DNA of 64,000 nucleotides from Typha latifolia (GCA_019914945.1 CM034111.1:8122001-8186000), one strand, 5' to 3'. Positions 45,573-57,927 are shown, counted from the first letter of the stretch. Numbers and translations: made by a program. The notes: generated from the letters alone by a model not told the origin.

Positions 45573-46452
45573 TGATAGGTTCTCGAATCAAAGATAGGCT
45601 GCGCAACGATTCCTTCAAGATCTGAATGTATTACAGGAATCAGTCTGCGCAATTGTGGGAAAATATTCGTCACATATTCTCTGGTAGTCAGGAAATTATG
45701 AAACTAAGTGAATTAGATCCGTAACTTCCTGATCTACAACTTTTGTATTTATGCCCTTCGCAGATTCGAACTGCAACTATGACAAAAACATAGAATAACA
45801 TTAGTGATGGTAGTGGTGACGGGTGGAGTGGATGTTAGGATTATGGATGGATATTGAGGTGAAGGTGGATTGTGAATATGATTTAGGGATGTAAACGAAG
45901 GGAACGAAGTGGTCGATATCCCAAAGAGGAGGGGTGGCTTAACAGTCGAGGGTGTTTATAAGTTAGGAGAAATCTTGCCAACGGTAGAGGTGGAAGGATG
46001 GTGAAGAGGGAAGAGGGAGATTAGGGTAGATAGATGATAGAGAGGCAAGAAATCAATATTCCAATAGCATAATGAATTTGGTTGCCATCCACATATATAT
46101 AGAGGCTGGCCAACAAGTCCTAAAACAATGTACCCGTAATTCTATAAAACTCTCGCCAATCGCATTCGAACGCGCCCAATCGCGTTTGATCATGGCCAAT
46201 CGCGTTCAAACGCACAAAAGACATTCTCTATATGTGCGAATGTGATGCAGGCATTCGAACGCGAGCGCTCGAACTTGCCCGACTTTGTTCGAAGGCACAA
46301 TATGCATTCTCTGTTTTTGTGAACCTGATGCAGGTGTTCGCAAGGGCATTCAAATGCGACCCCTCCTACATTCGAATGCGACTTACATAAATTTTATTTT
46401 AATGAAAATAAATAACTAATGCAGTAAAAAAAGATCCTAATTAAATGTATCA
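45573..46452 (-). repeat. 3' LTR of element B1
   Basis: Reverse complement of family B, TGATAGGTTCTCG (45573) to AAATGTATCA (46452), 880 bp. On its outer side are two reversed primer sites, GCTCTGATACCA (45538-45549) and GCTTTGATACCA (45558-45569). Comparison with the 858 bp 5' LTR would date the insertion. Confidence 0.88.
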
Positions 46453-46469
46453 GTCCACCACGCTTCCCC

Positions 46470-46851
46470 CATCTTGCTCTCAAGGTGAAAAGTCGGGGAA
46501 ACACTCTAAAATATCAGTCTCCAACTCCCGTGTCACCTCATTGGATGGCTTGCCAAGCCACTCAACTAGAATCTCCATCTCCAATTTGGTACCATGTCAT
46601 CATTGGCGTCTAGCAAGTACACGAACTAGCTCTACGATCTCTATCTCCTTCAATGGCTCTGGTAGAGCTGATCCAATAACCTCATGATCTCCAATCCGCT
46701 CCCTCAATAATGAAACATGAAAGATAGGGTGCACTCTCGATCCCTCCGGCAACTCCAAATGATATGCAACTGGACTGATACGCTCTAACACCCGAAATAG
46801 ACCAAAGTAGCGATATGCCAACTTTTGGTTACGCATCAGACGTAAGGTCAC
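46470..46851 (-). pseudogene. Integrase C-terminus and chromodomain of B1
   Basis: MTLRLMRNQKLAYRYFGLF, then ISPVAYHLELPEGSRVHPIFHVSLL (integrase GPY/F-type end), then, past one stop near 46600, WLGKPSNE and ETDILECFPDFSP, the chromodomain that targets histone marks. A stop closes the polyprotein shortly before the LTR. Confidence 0.85.
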
Positions 46852-47692
46852 CTGTCAATATGGCTGTACTCGCATAAACACCCAACTGTCGATGTCGAAC
46901 TCCTACTCCCTATGGCTATGATCATAAACTTGCTTCATGCGGTTCTAAGCAAGTTTAAGATGGGTACACAACCTCCTCAATGTGGCGTCTCTATCCATCA
47001 AAGCTAAGTCCACCTCCATCCGATCTGCCGATGCCACTGGATCATAAGCGCGTAACGTCGGAGCCGTGCGTCTATACACCACCTCAAATGGAGTCATGCC
47101 AATGCTACTATGGTAGAAAGTGTTGTAGGACCACTCTGCCCATGGTAAAAACTCCAACCATTATCTCGGTATCTCTCCAACAAAGCACCTCAAGTACTGC
47201 TCAATGCCTCGATTGACACCTCGGTTTGGCCGTCCGTCTATGGATGGTAGGCCGAACTGAATTCAATCGAGTCCCCTACAATTTAAAAAACTCCATCCAA
47301 AAGTCGCTCATAAATACACGATCACGATCCGAGACAATTGTGCATGGCATGCCATGTAACCAAGTAACATATCTCACAAAAATTTCAGCCACCGACTTGG
47401 CTGAAAACGGATGTGACAATGTCGAAAAGTGCGCATACTTGCTCAATTTGTCAACCACCACAAAGATAATATAACCATGTACTAGCGAAAGACCTTCTAT
47501 GAAATCCATAGAAATGTCTTCCCAAACAAGGTCTGGTATAGGTAAAGGCTGAAGTAATCCGGCCTGTTTCAATATGGTTGCTTTAGCCATTTGACAGAAT
47601 TCGTATGCACGGATAAGTCTACAAGACATCCTCATGACTAGCCTCTGGAGTTTGGTGGAAGTACTCCAACAATTTCTACCGCAATCCATCAT
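46852..47692 (-). pseudogene. Integrase core of B1
   Basis: Zinc-finger remnants are followed by LLQPLPIPDLVWEDISMDFI, with the first catalytic Asp. Then come VDKLSKYAHFSTLSHPFSAKSVAE and VSDRDRVFMSDFW with the second catalytic Asp, a stop after FFKL at 47276, and, in the next frame, FLPWAEWSYNTFYHSS and MTPFEVVYRRTAP. The segment that should carry the last catalytic Glu is broken by the stop and frame change. The enzyme would paste element cDNA into the genome; this copy is dead. Confidence 0.85.
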
Positions 47693-48395
47693 TTGCGAGC
47701 ACTCGAATGCATCCGCGGTCTAGCAGCAAACCACCTCGATTCTCCCACTCTGGATGGCACTTCGGATCATCCAACACCTCCTACAACAATCTCAAAACAT
47801 CTAGGTCAGATGTACATGCATACCTCAGCGCGTCAAGGAAGGGAAAGATAGGAGAAGAATAGGCTGCAAGCTCGATGGTATCGGATTGGCGCGATAGTGC
47901 ATCTGCCACTCTATTTTCCGTTCCCTTCTTATATTGGATTTCATAATTATACCCCAATAATTTTGTGACCCATCTCTGCTATGTCGGAATGTGTATATGT
48001 TGTCCCATAAAGTATAGAAGACTCTTTTGATCGGTTCGTTCGTATAATGAATCGTCTACCGATCAAATAAGGCCTCCACTTTGTCACCGCATGCAGAATT
48101 ACCAACATCTCTCTCTCATAAGTCAATAATTGCTGAGATTTTTGTGATAAAGCCTTGCTAAGATAGGCAATGGGACGTCCTCCTTGCATTAGTATAGCTC
48201 TTATGCCAACACGCGACACATCACATTCCACAATGAACTCTTTGGTGAAGTCTAGTAGTAGCACTAGAACGGGCGCCGTCATCATTGTTGTTTTTAGTTT
48301 TTCAAAGGCTAAAGTGGCTTCATCCATCCATCTGAAAGAGTCATTCTTTAACAAAGAAGTGAGAGGACAGTGATCTTGCCATATCCGACAATGAA
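47693..48395 (-). pseudogene. RNase H and linker of B1
   Basis: LLKNDSFRWMDEATLAFEKLK opens it, then ECDVSRVGIRAILMQ (usual DASxxGxGAVL, with the second position changed), GRPIAYLSKAL, LLTYEREMLVILHAVTKWRPYLIGRRFIIRT, a frameshift, then [15 protein letters not shown] and the linker NRGGLLLDRGCIRV. It would degrade the RNA strand during reverse transcription. Confidence 0.85.
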
Positions 48396-49348
48396 TCAGC
48401 GATAATATCCGGTCAGCCCCAAAAATCTTCTCAATCCGGTGGTAGTAGTAGGAATAGGCCAAGCGGTCATGCATGCAACCTTTTGAGGATCCGCCGCTAC
48501 ACCATCCGCTGAAATGATGTGGGCTAAATACTCCACTTGTGGCACTCCCCATAGGCACTTGAACTTCTTGATCTTCAATTGGTTTTGCTTCAACAAATTC
48601 AGCACATCCTCCAAATGCCTCCAATGCTCCAATTCAGTCCTACTATACACCAAAATGTCGTCAAAAAATACTAAGACATACCTTCGCAAGAGAGGCCGAA
48701 ATATATCATTCATGAGGCCTTGAAAGGTAGCTGGAGCATTAGTGAGACCAAAAGGCATCACCCATAACTCATAATGCCCGTCCGGAGTTCGAAACACAGT
48801 TTTGTGCATATCCACTCGGTGAACTCTAATTTGATGATACCCGTCCCTCAAGTCAAGCTTGCTGAATATAGTCACCCCTACAAGCTCATCTAGTAGCTCC
48901 TCTATAACGGGAATATGATATCGATCATTGATGGTAATAGCGTTTAGTGCCCGATAGTTAACACAAAAATGCCATGTCCTGTCCTTTTTTCACACTAATA
49001 GCACGGGGGATGAGTATGAGCTATGACTTGGTTGAATGGATACTGATATGGTCTCACATTCACCGGTGCAGCCCCGGGTATAATCTCCATGCGATGGTCT
49101 GCCGCTCTACTTGGTGGCAACTCTTGTGGCTCCTCAAATAGTCCAGAAAATTTATCTAATAAATTAGACAATTCAATGGTAGTACCTGAACTCATTTGAG
49201 GCTCATCTCCTGCTGGTCCTAACTGAAGAAGATAGGCCAAATCATACGCACAAGGCAGCCCCACCATAGGCTGGCATCGCAGAATCGGCGAAGACCGTAC
49301 GCCATCAAGCCACACATCTTTGTTTCCTTGTTTAAATTTCATCCACAT
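48396..49348 (-). pseudogene. Reverse transcriptase of B1
   Basis: The best preserved reverse transcriptase here. An open frame at 48396-48875 gives [15 protein letters not shown] (motif with the first catalytic Asp), [33 protein letters not shown] (the FxDD catalytic pair), [21 protein letters not shown] and [13 protein letters not shown]. The N-terminal part, 48995-49348, is in another frame (PMVGLPCAYDLAYLL, EPQELPPSRAADHRMEI), with the YPHVQKEVISKMVAE region deleted at about 49040. Confidence 0.9.
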
Positions 49349-49359
49349 GCTTCAGAAAT

Positions 49360-49700
49360 CAAATGTGATGGGTCCCAAGCTTTGTAACTACTAAGTACCA
49401 AGGACAATGTCCGCTCCTTGTTGTGCCAACGGATACAAATCCATAATGATGTCGTGTCCTTGCACCCATATACCGACCCGACGACACAAGCTCTCCGCCT
49501 TAAGCATCGTGCCGTCTCCAATAGTAATGTCAAATCCCGTGGTCGGTTTGGCATCCAAACCCAATCTCCTCACCAACCTCTCATTTAGAAAGTTGTGTAC
49601 TCCCCGAATCAATGAGGATATGCACACAATGCTTTCTAATGAGTCCGTCTACTCGTAACGTCCTCGGTGCGGAAGTACCCGAATATGTATGCATCGATAT
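49360..49700 (-). pseudogene. Aspartic protease of B1
   Basis: The frame at 49391-49627 reads SSLIRGVHNFLNERLVRRLGLDAKPTTGFD, where the active-site IDSGSTHN has become LIRGVHN. It continues IGDGTMLKAESLCRRVGIWVQGHDIIMDLYPLA and GADIVLGT. The loss of the catalytic Asp-Ser-Gly means no activity. An acidic linker precedes it. Confidence 0.85.
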
Positions 49701-50410
49701 TTCAGCTTGGATATCTTCTTCCGCACCCACCTCAACGGCCTCCTGGTAGGCCTCCTCTAGACACTCTCCATCATCAACAACCTCATCATCCTCTTTGAGA
49801 CATCAATGAGCATGACACTCCCGATCGGTTTGGTACTCTAATGACTGGGGGTGAAACGTTCATTGCATCAAAAGCAAAGGCCCTTCGCTCTTCGCTCCAC
49901 CTGGTTAGGTGTGAGAGTTCGAACGGGGAGTCTTATGCCTCCTCTAACATCAGAAGAAGGTCTCAAAGATGGTCGTGGTCTAGTACTCGCAATTGCTATT
50001 TTTGAACCTGTAGAATTTCCAGTCGGCGTTATAGGTACAAACCTCCCCTCTCGGTTTCCCCAATTGGTTTTCGCTGTCATGTTTAGAGCCTTATATTTTT
50101 GCTCCATCCTGACAGCCTTCTCAAAGGCCTCCTCAAGAGTAGTAGGAAAAAGATCACAAATATCTGCCTGTATCTCTTACCGCAGCCCTGAAATAAATAT
50201 GCTCATCAATGTCTATTCCGGCCAAGGTGGCTCACAACGACTACTAACTCTTTCAAACTCAGCTTGGTACTCCAATATAGTCGTCCTTTGAACCATCTTG
50301 CTTAATGCAGCAGCAAAATCTTCATATGCCGTTGTCCCAAATCTATATGTAATCCTCCTACAAAAATGAGCCCATCCAGAAGCGTGGTGGGCCCGTAACC
50401 CACAGGTCCT
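49701..50410 (-). pseudogene. Gag (C-terminal half) of B1
   Basis: On the minus strand: HHASGWAHF, then ITYRFGTTAYEDFAAALSKMVQRT, LEYQAEFERVSS, CEPPW, DICDLFPTTLEEAFEKAVRMEQKYKAL, a basic tail, and RRAKGLCF at the start of the knuckle, which is then disrupted. The N-terminal half is missing: coding sequence starts almost directly beside the primer-site array, so gag was deleted from its start. Confidence 0.8.
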
Positions 50411-50423
50411 AGGATCGAAATCT

Positions 50424-50517
50424 GGCTCTAATACTAAAATGATAAGCTTTGATATCGAATGATAAGCTCTGATACCAAATGATAAGCTCTAATACCAAAT
50501 GATAAGTTTTGGCACCA
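50424..50517 (-). repeat. Tandem array of five tRNA-iMet primer-binding sites
   Basis: On the minus strand, units of TTTGGTATCAGAGCTTATCA repeat with a 20 bp period. The plus-strand sites are GTTTTGGCACCA (50506), GCTCTAATACCA (50486), GCTCTGATACCA (50466), GCTTTGATATCG (50446) and GGCTCTAATACTA (50424). The first lies 3 bp from the LTR end at 50521. Confidence 0.93.
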
Positions 50518-50520
50518 CAT

Positions 50521-51378
50521 TGATAGGTTCTCGCACCAAAGATAGACTATGCAACAATTCCTTCAAGATCTGAATATATTACAAGAATTAGTCCGCGTAA
50601 TCGTGGAAAAATATTTATCAAATATTCTCCGGTAGTTAGACAATTATGAAATTAAGTGGATTAGATCCATAACTTCCTAATCTACAACTTTCGTATTTAT
50701 GCCATTCGCAGATTCAAACTACAACTAGGACAAAAATACAAAATAATGTGGGTGATGGTGGTGATGACGGGTGGAGTGGATGTTAGGGTTATGGATGGAT
50801 ATGGAGGTGAAGGTGGATTGTGGATGTGATTTAAGGATATCGACGAAGGGAACGAAGTGGTCGAAATCCCAAAGAAGAGGGGTGGCTCGACAGTCGAGGG
50901 AGATTATAAGTTAGGAGAAACCTTGCCTACGGTAGAGGTGGAAGGATGGTGAAGAGGGAGTAGGGAGATTAGGGTAGATAGATGATAGAGAGGCAAGAAA
51001 TCAATATTCCAATAGCATAATGAATTGGCTGCCATCCACATATTATAGAGACTAGCCAAGAAGTCCTAAAATAATATGTAACCATAATTCTAGAAGATTC
51101 CCGCCGATCGCGTTCAAACACGCCCGATCGCATTTGAACGCACAAAAGACGTTCTCTGTATGTGCGAACACGATGCAGGCGTTTGAACGCGGGTGTTCGA
51201 ACTCACCCGACCGCATTCAAACTCGCCTTACCGCATTCCAACGCACAATATGCGTTCTCTGTATTTGCGGACCTAATGCAAGCATTCGTAAGGGCATTCG
51301 AACGCGACTTACATGAATTTAATTTTAATGAAAATAAATAACTAATGCAGTAAGAAAAGATCCTAACTAAATGTATCA
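50521..51378 (-). repeat. 5' LTR of element B1
   Basis: Reverse complement of family B, TGATAGGTTCTCGCACC to CTAAATGTATCA, 858 bp. It carries the degenerate palindrome array at about 51110-51305. D4 LTR sequence resumes directly after it. Confidence 0.9.
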
Positions 51379-52195
51379 AGTATGGTCATGGTTGGCATGC
51401 ATCATGTGTCATATTTGAAAGAGAGTTAAGATGATAGTATGACATGGTGATCTGTTTATTCATTGTCGATGATTATATACTTTTATCAGTTATGATATGT
51501 TATCTAATTTTCATTTATATATTATTGGGGATACATTCATATACTCATTTATGACATGATGCTCTTTTTGATTCATATTATCCAGTACATAATTTACTCT
51601 CTATTTGGCATCACTAATTCGGGGTAAGGTATATTCACTAAGCCTTTTGCTCATGACTCTCTTTATTTCTTTTCTAACCCTTTAAGATATGTAGTACGTG
51701 ATAGCGACTTGTGATATCCCAAGAAGATATTTTAGATTGATAAGGTGAGCTATAGGTGCGAGACGGTATAGATAATAGTTTGTATAGAAATTGAGTTGTA
51801 TCATTGTTTATTATATTTGTACTTTATTGTATTAGACGATAATTTGTATAGTACATGTCAGATTATAGTGTACTCGTGTATCAATTGTTTAGTTATATCT
51901 TGATGGTTTGTCGTGGCCTGTGTGGGTCCTGCTAGATTATGTAGTGGTCTAATGTATATTATTGTAGACTTGGATATTCATATGTTAACATGTTTACTTG
52001 GTTGATAATATGATTTATTTGGTGTTGGATTATATGAGCACGGATTTGTTAGCGGGTATTGTTTGATGATGTCATGATTATATATGCACAGGAGTGTATT
52101 TGTGCGTGATGGGCCCTGCCTAACCTGTCGCATAAGTCGCACATGCCATGTGGCGCGTGGGCATGCATGTGCCCGTGCCGGGCGGGGGCGTTACA
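51379..52195 (+). repeat. Family-D LTR D4, 3' part
   Basis: It continues the D4 LTR from AGTATGGTCATGGTTGGCATGCATC through TTCGGGGTAAGGTATATTCACTAAGCC, GTGGCCTGTGTGGGTCC and the end GGCGGGGGCGTTACA at 52195. Confidence 0.88.
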
Positions 52196-52928
52196 ATTTT
52201 GATGGTATTAGAGCCTAGGTTTAAGGATGATCTAGCAAACCATCAAGTACACTAGTTGTTGATTTGGTTTAGGGTTACGCTAGTAGTTGATCTCGATGAG
52301 TTTGATATTAATTGATTGAGATAGAAGTCTAGGTTGTGATGTTGAGTTTCAAAAATTTTGATACTTGGTGATATCGATAGAAATTATAATTTAGGATATT
52401 TATAGATTGAGAATTTATCAGAGCTACCAATGGACAGGGAAGAATTATTACTATATCATGCATTGATGTACTACAAAGGACATATATTAATATTGATGTG
52501 TTATAATCTATGGAGCTTAATATTGGAGATGTATACATGTTCTTATGATGTCGTGGAGTGTAGAAATTCATAAACATGTAGAGATATTTAGTTTATGCAG
52601 AAGGATTATTATTAGTAAATTTGAGGTTATTTTGGATTTTTGGAATTTTGGATTAGGGGATTGATGCAAAAAGTTATATGTGCAAAGAGACTATTTTGAT
52701 TCTTTATGAGGGTCATAATTATTGATTCTCGATGGATGAGTAAGATATGTGATGATTTTGTATAGTAGAAAAGATATTAGATGATGTAATATAGATGATT
52801 GTAGATTGTATATGGAAAAGAATTTTTGGGATGACTAGTATGATAAATTATGTTTGCAAGATACTTGTGTTAGTAGGTATAAAATTTTGATTGTACCGAC
52901 AAGATGGATGATTTAATAGGGATATGTT
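52196..52928 (+). other. Primer site and internal domain of D4, forward
   Basis: TGGTATTAGAGCC at 52203-52215 is the primer site, 7 bp from the LTR end. The 700 bp that follow are the reverse of the internal sequence seen in D3 and D9, again without coding potential. They are cut at TTTAATAGGGATATGTT by the head of another D LTR. Confidence 0.85.
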
Positions 52929-53175
52929 TGTAACAACCTGCCCTAAAAAAATTAAAAATAAATTAAAAATAATAATTTGGGCACGACGTAGCTGACCACA
53001 CTACGGTCGGCCTCGTTCCCAAGCAAGCCGCATGAGCATCTTGCGTGGTGAGGCGCTACGCACCCACCGCTGCTGCTGCAGCCAACCGGCTCTAGCTAGC
53101 TGGCTGCGGCAGGCCCCGGCACCACCGCTCTTTCCCCTCCACCGCCTCTTTTTCTCCCTCTATATCTCTCTTTCC
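52929..53175 (+). repeat. Truncated head of a family-D LTR (D5)
   Basis: It starts TGTAACAACCTGCCC, with GGGCACGACGTAGCTGACCAC and a GC-rich stretch to CCTCCACCGCCTC. It stops before the (CT)n tract and joins reversed D LTR sequence. The same junction and head recur at about 60070. Confidence 0.8.
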
Positions 53176-53967
53176 CTCTACATACAATTTAAATACTATA
53201 ATTATATTATTATCATAAAATGTTAGTTATAACGTAAGGAGAAGATGTCTATTTCCTTTTATATGAGAATATTTCTAAATATATAATTATAAAATAAAAA
53301 AAAAGGCTAAATAACTATAAGTATAAACAAGGTCTAATTATAATTAATTTTATAATTTATACACTATCTTGATTAATTAGGGACAATGCAGTCTTTACTC
53401 GATAAAATAATAAATAAATAACTAAATAAGCTTAGTATTTTATTTGTTGCAGAATAATCATATAAAAAAAAATTAATAGAAATACTTAAAATATATATGA
53501 TGAGGGCATTAGAATATAAATCTAATAATTATAATTTACAAATCTATCTATTAATCTAATAGACATATAAATAAATAAATAAATATAAGTATTACCTATA
53601 TTTATACCTAATTAATCATTAATTATAAAAATTATCATTAATATAATTATATTGAAGAATATATAATATTATTAAAATAGTTAATGTCTAAATAATATAT
53701 TTGCATTAATTAAGAAGAAAAATACCTAAATAAATAACATAAATAAAATAAGGAGAAGAAGCCGAGGAAGAAGGGAAAACGAAAGAAAGAAAGAAAGAAA
53801 GAAAGAAGAAGAAGAAGAAGAAGAAGAAGAAGAAGAAGAAGAAGAACAGGAGAAGAGGAAGAGAAGAAAGAGAGAAGGTGAGGGAGGGGGTTGCGAACCC
53901 AGGCCGGCGGGGAGCGCACCGGCCGCTGCTGGCCAACCAGCGGCTGGCCTCTCGCTGGCGGCTCGGC
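53176..53967 (-). repeat. Reversed D LTR part (AT-rich block and GAA tract)
   Basis: Reversed D LTR from the AT-rich block to the GAAGAA tract (about 53780-53850) and the GGCCGGCGGGGAGCG head. It ends at GGCGGCTCGGCT, where internal-domain sequence begins without an LTR start, so several hundred bases are deleted at the joint. Confidence 0.75.
53790..53846. repeat. (GAAA)n/(GAA)n microsatellite
   Basis: GAAAGAAAGAAAG followed by about 15 GAA triplets. The poly-Phe and poly-Ser frames here are artefacts. Confidence 0.95.
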
Positions 53968-56042
53968 TACAATATCAATATGTATTCATAATACATTCTT
54001 TAGAATAACGTGTAGTGCATCAACTCCAACCTATCAATGTAAATCCTAATGCAACCTCAAACGAATTTATACACCCTTCTGATTCTCCACATTATCTTCC
54101 TTCTTAATGTGCAACATCTGAAAGGTTAAAATTCAAACTATTTCAAGAAACATACATGATAAACTTTATAATGATCTTTCTATCAATCACTTTTATATCC
54201 AAACTATTCATTCCTCAATTCATATAATTCTAGTTTGATCATTATCTATTTAATTACTATCATTACAAGTATATCCACCAAAATATCACTTAATGATATC
54301 GATATTCAGATCCAAAGACTATCCACGGAGTTCTATTATGTAATCCAATAATCTCTTCAATATCTCGACAGATATAATATTTAGTTCATAATATTAATCC
54401 ATTGCCACACAAATATTTACTAATCCATCATCCTTGATCTTTAAGAATACATAAACACATCTTAAACAAATCCACAAAACCATTATACATGAACTAAAGC
54501 TACTAAGATTAATCTCCCGAATTGATAATGCTATTATGATATGCTAATAAACTAACTGACACTAACTGATTCCTATAGATTAGAAGATATCCAAAAATAT
54601 AGATAATAACCTTCTCGCAATCTTAACTTTGCAATTCATTAAAAGATTAAATTTCCACAAACTATAATAGAACTAATCATGAAATCATTATATCCCAATT
54701 ATGAAATTATTATCTCCTAATCAAGTATCTTTATCTTAAGACTTAAATGTAAACCTGTAAGTCTTTACAATCATTAAGATCAACCTCATCATTCTAAAAG
54801 GCTCGCTCCATAACCTCCAGTAATAATCGAACATGTAAGCCAACGGTTAAACAAATGCTAATATAATCACTTTCCTATACATCATTATCCATTCATCATC
54901 TAGCAGTATAATAAACATCCATCGATCGATACACTGTATATGAAATATCATAGTCCTCTATATTCCTTTCATTGCTGTCCTATGAAGCAATTAGTTCAAC
55001 TTCCAAATCATATATCAGTCATAATAAATAATTATATCTATAGGCTCTATGAATAACTATATCAAGTTATCTCTTCAATTAGTATCATCGAAACAACTAA
55101 CATGTCAAAACACATAATATCTCAATTTAACATCTTTACCAATATATCTCATTTCTAATTAAATCACTTAAACCTCATATTTTTTAATAGTCCCAACTTG
55201 ATATTCTATCACATCCTCTATAATTCTATATAAAGTCCCCCACCTATACTAAACAATTTAATCTTATAGCATCATAAAAAAAATCATTCTATCACAACAT
55301 TAATATCACCTAATAATCATTAAAAATAATTTTGTATATTTGTAGCGAGACTTCATCACCCAAAACACACGATCGTCATGCTATAATATTATTATCCTCT
55401 AAATCAAAGCCCAAAACTAAACTAATAGTCGACATATATTTTCGCTATCATACAATATATGTCATGGGGCTATCAACTTAACAACTATCATCACCCTATA
55501 TTATTCAGTTCATTATCATTCTTTTCATCTAATCAAATTCACACAATTAGGAACTTCTAAACTAACCTTCTATCATGTCGTCCAAAACTATATACCTTAT
55601 GTCTCAACTACTAACATCACTCACAATCCAATAACTATATCCATGTCATATTTCCTATACCCATTACCCTATTTAGTAATCAACTCAAAGCTTTAAATGA
55701 GACGTTAATCCTCTAACTGTAATAACCCAAGCCCAAGTTAAAAAAAAAAAATGAAAACTGCACTGCATGGCACGACAGCTCGTGCCATGCAGTGGCAGTG
55801 GTGATGGGCGCCACGCGCCCCAAGCGCCGGCTCGACCAACCTAGCCGAGCCAGCTGGCGCAGTGGGCCCTGCCGCCGCCGCCGCAGCCCCTTCCCCACCG
55901 TTTCTCTCTCTCTCTATCTCTCTCTCTCGGATTCATTCTCATCTTTCTCTCTTTTTCTCTCTCTCTCTCTAACACTCCTTCTCTCTCTCTACCCACTGCC
56001 GCCACCACATCCACTAACGTCAGTGAGCTTCTCTCATTCTTC

Positions 56043-56092
<50 letters not shown>

Positions 56093-57927
56093 ATCTACCT
56101 CTCTTTCTCTCTTTGTCGGCTTTCTCTCGGACCGCCAGAGGGTTGAGCCGTCGGCGAGAGGCCGGCTGCTGAGTGGCCACCAGCGGCCGCACCCCTCCCC
56201 CATGGCCCAACCTTCTTCTTCTTCTTTCTTCTTCTTCGTCTTCTTCTTCTTCTTCTTCTCTTTCTTATTCCTCTCCTCCTCCTTCTTCCCTTCTCTCCCT
56301 GGCTGCACTCTGCAAGGGGCGGTGATGATCGTGATGTTGAGAAATGCATATGATTTCATTATTATCTGATATACCTGATTATTTAGTGGTCAATATACAT
56401 CACATATGATTACATTTGATATCATAGCATTATCATGGCCGGCATGCATCATATATCATATTTGAGAGAGAGTTATGAGGATCATATGATGTGGTGACCT
56501 GTTTACTCATTGTCGAGGATTATGTATTTTTATCAGTTATGACATGTTATCTATATTTCATTTATGTATTATTGATGACACATTCATGTACTCATTCATG
56601 ACATGATACTCTTTCTGATTTATATTATCTAGTACTTGATTTACTCTCTGTTTGGCATCACTGATTCGGGGTAAGGTCTATTCACTAAGCCTTTAGCTCA
56701 TGATTCTCTTGTTTTTCTCATTTCCAAAAACTCAGGTGAACGAGAGGAGCAAGATACTCCCTTAGACTTGCCGGTGAGTGTGGAGTAGAGTGGGGTTAGT
56801 GTTATATGCCAGATGAGTTATCTTATCCGATGTACTAGTGGACATCCTCCAAAGTGTATTTGTATCCTTGCCTTATATTTTAGCAGGTGATATTGTACTT
56901 GTATAATTATGTATATACTACTGTTGTGTAGATATAGTTGTGAAAAGCTCTTGATGATGTGTTGTGGCCTGTGTAGGGCTCATGTAGGGTTATTTGTATG
57001 CTGTTGACAGTGAGACTTGAGTTATTCTTAATTTAGAGGTTGTGGATAAAATTATGATGTTGCTACAGGTTTATTTGATTGTTAGTATCTAACCAAATAG
57101 TCAGGTGCTACGCATGTGCCGTGTGGGCTCGTGCCATGCACGTGTTTAGAGTTGGGTGTCACACTAATAATATTATTAGACACACATATCCCTACTAAAT
57201 CACCCATTTTATCGATACACTCAAAATTTCATACCTACTAACACAAGTATCTTGCAAACATAATTTATCATACTAGTCATCCGAAAAAAAAATTCTATAT
57301 ATAATCTACAATCACCTATATCACAACACATAATTTCTTTTCCACTATACAAAATCATCATATGTCTTACTCATCCATTCACAATCCATAATTATAACTT
57401 TCATAAAAATCAGAATAGTCTCTCTACACATATATCTTTGACATCAATCTCCTAATCTCACATATATCCATAAAAGATCAAAAATTCAAAATATGATATA
57501 TCTGCTAAAAATAACCTCAACTCTACTGATAATAGTCTTTTTGCACAAAATACATATCTCCACATATTGAACAATTTCTACACTTTATCACAACATATGA
57601 GTAAGTCTATATATCCAATATTAGGCTTCACAGACTATAACACCTCAATATCAATAACATCAATGCATGATTTAGTAATATCTCTTCTTATTCATTAGCC
57701 GCTTAAATAAATTCTCAATATACTAACATCACAAATTATTTCTATCAATATCGTCAGAGTATCAAAACTTAATAATCTCAACATCAGAACCTAGATTTCT
57801 ATCTCAACTAATTAATATCAAACTCATCGAGATTGACTACTAGCGTAACCCTAAATCAAATCGACAACTACTATACTTGATGGTTTGCTAGATCATTCTT
57901 AAACCTAGGCTCATATACCACCTGAAT
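53968..57927 (-). mobile_element. Internal domain of D6, reversed, interrupted by a solo LTR
   Basis: Non-coding D internal sequence at 53968-55717 and 57164-57927, collinear with 39990-42060. It ends with a reversed primer site (GGCTCATATACCA, 57908-57920) before the reversed LTR. The 1446 bp between is a later D LTR insertion. No protein-coding region seen. Confidence 0.8.
55718..57163 (+). mobile_element. Solo family-D LTR (D7), internally deleted
   Basis: It starts TGTAATAACCC, ends GTTGGGTGTCACA, and is flanked by CTAAC (55713-55717) and CTAAT (57164-57168), a 5 bp target duplication with one transition. The head and (CT)n/(CTT)n part jump at about 56316 to GATGATCGTGATGTTGAG, so the AT-rich block and part of the middle are missing. 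Its tail is of the variant subtype also seen at 35033-36024. Confidence 0.85.

Larger units (their letters stand above)
45573..51378 (-). mobile_element. Element B1: reversed family-B Ty3/gypsy chromovirus with both LTRs
   Basis: On the minus strand: 5' LTR 50521-51378, primer-site array, gag (N-terminus deleted), protease, reverse transcriptase, RNase H, integrase, chromodomain, 3' LTR 45573-46452. This is the least damaged family-B copy here and shows the full gypsy chromovirus order. Target duplication candidates are AGTAC on the left (about 45521) and AGTAT on the right (51379-51383), one base apart. If right, the 3' LTR side carries two extra primer-site units before the flank. Confidence 0.88.
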
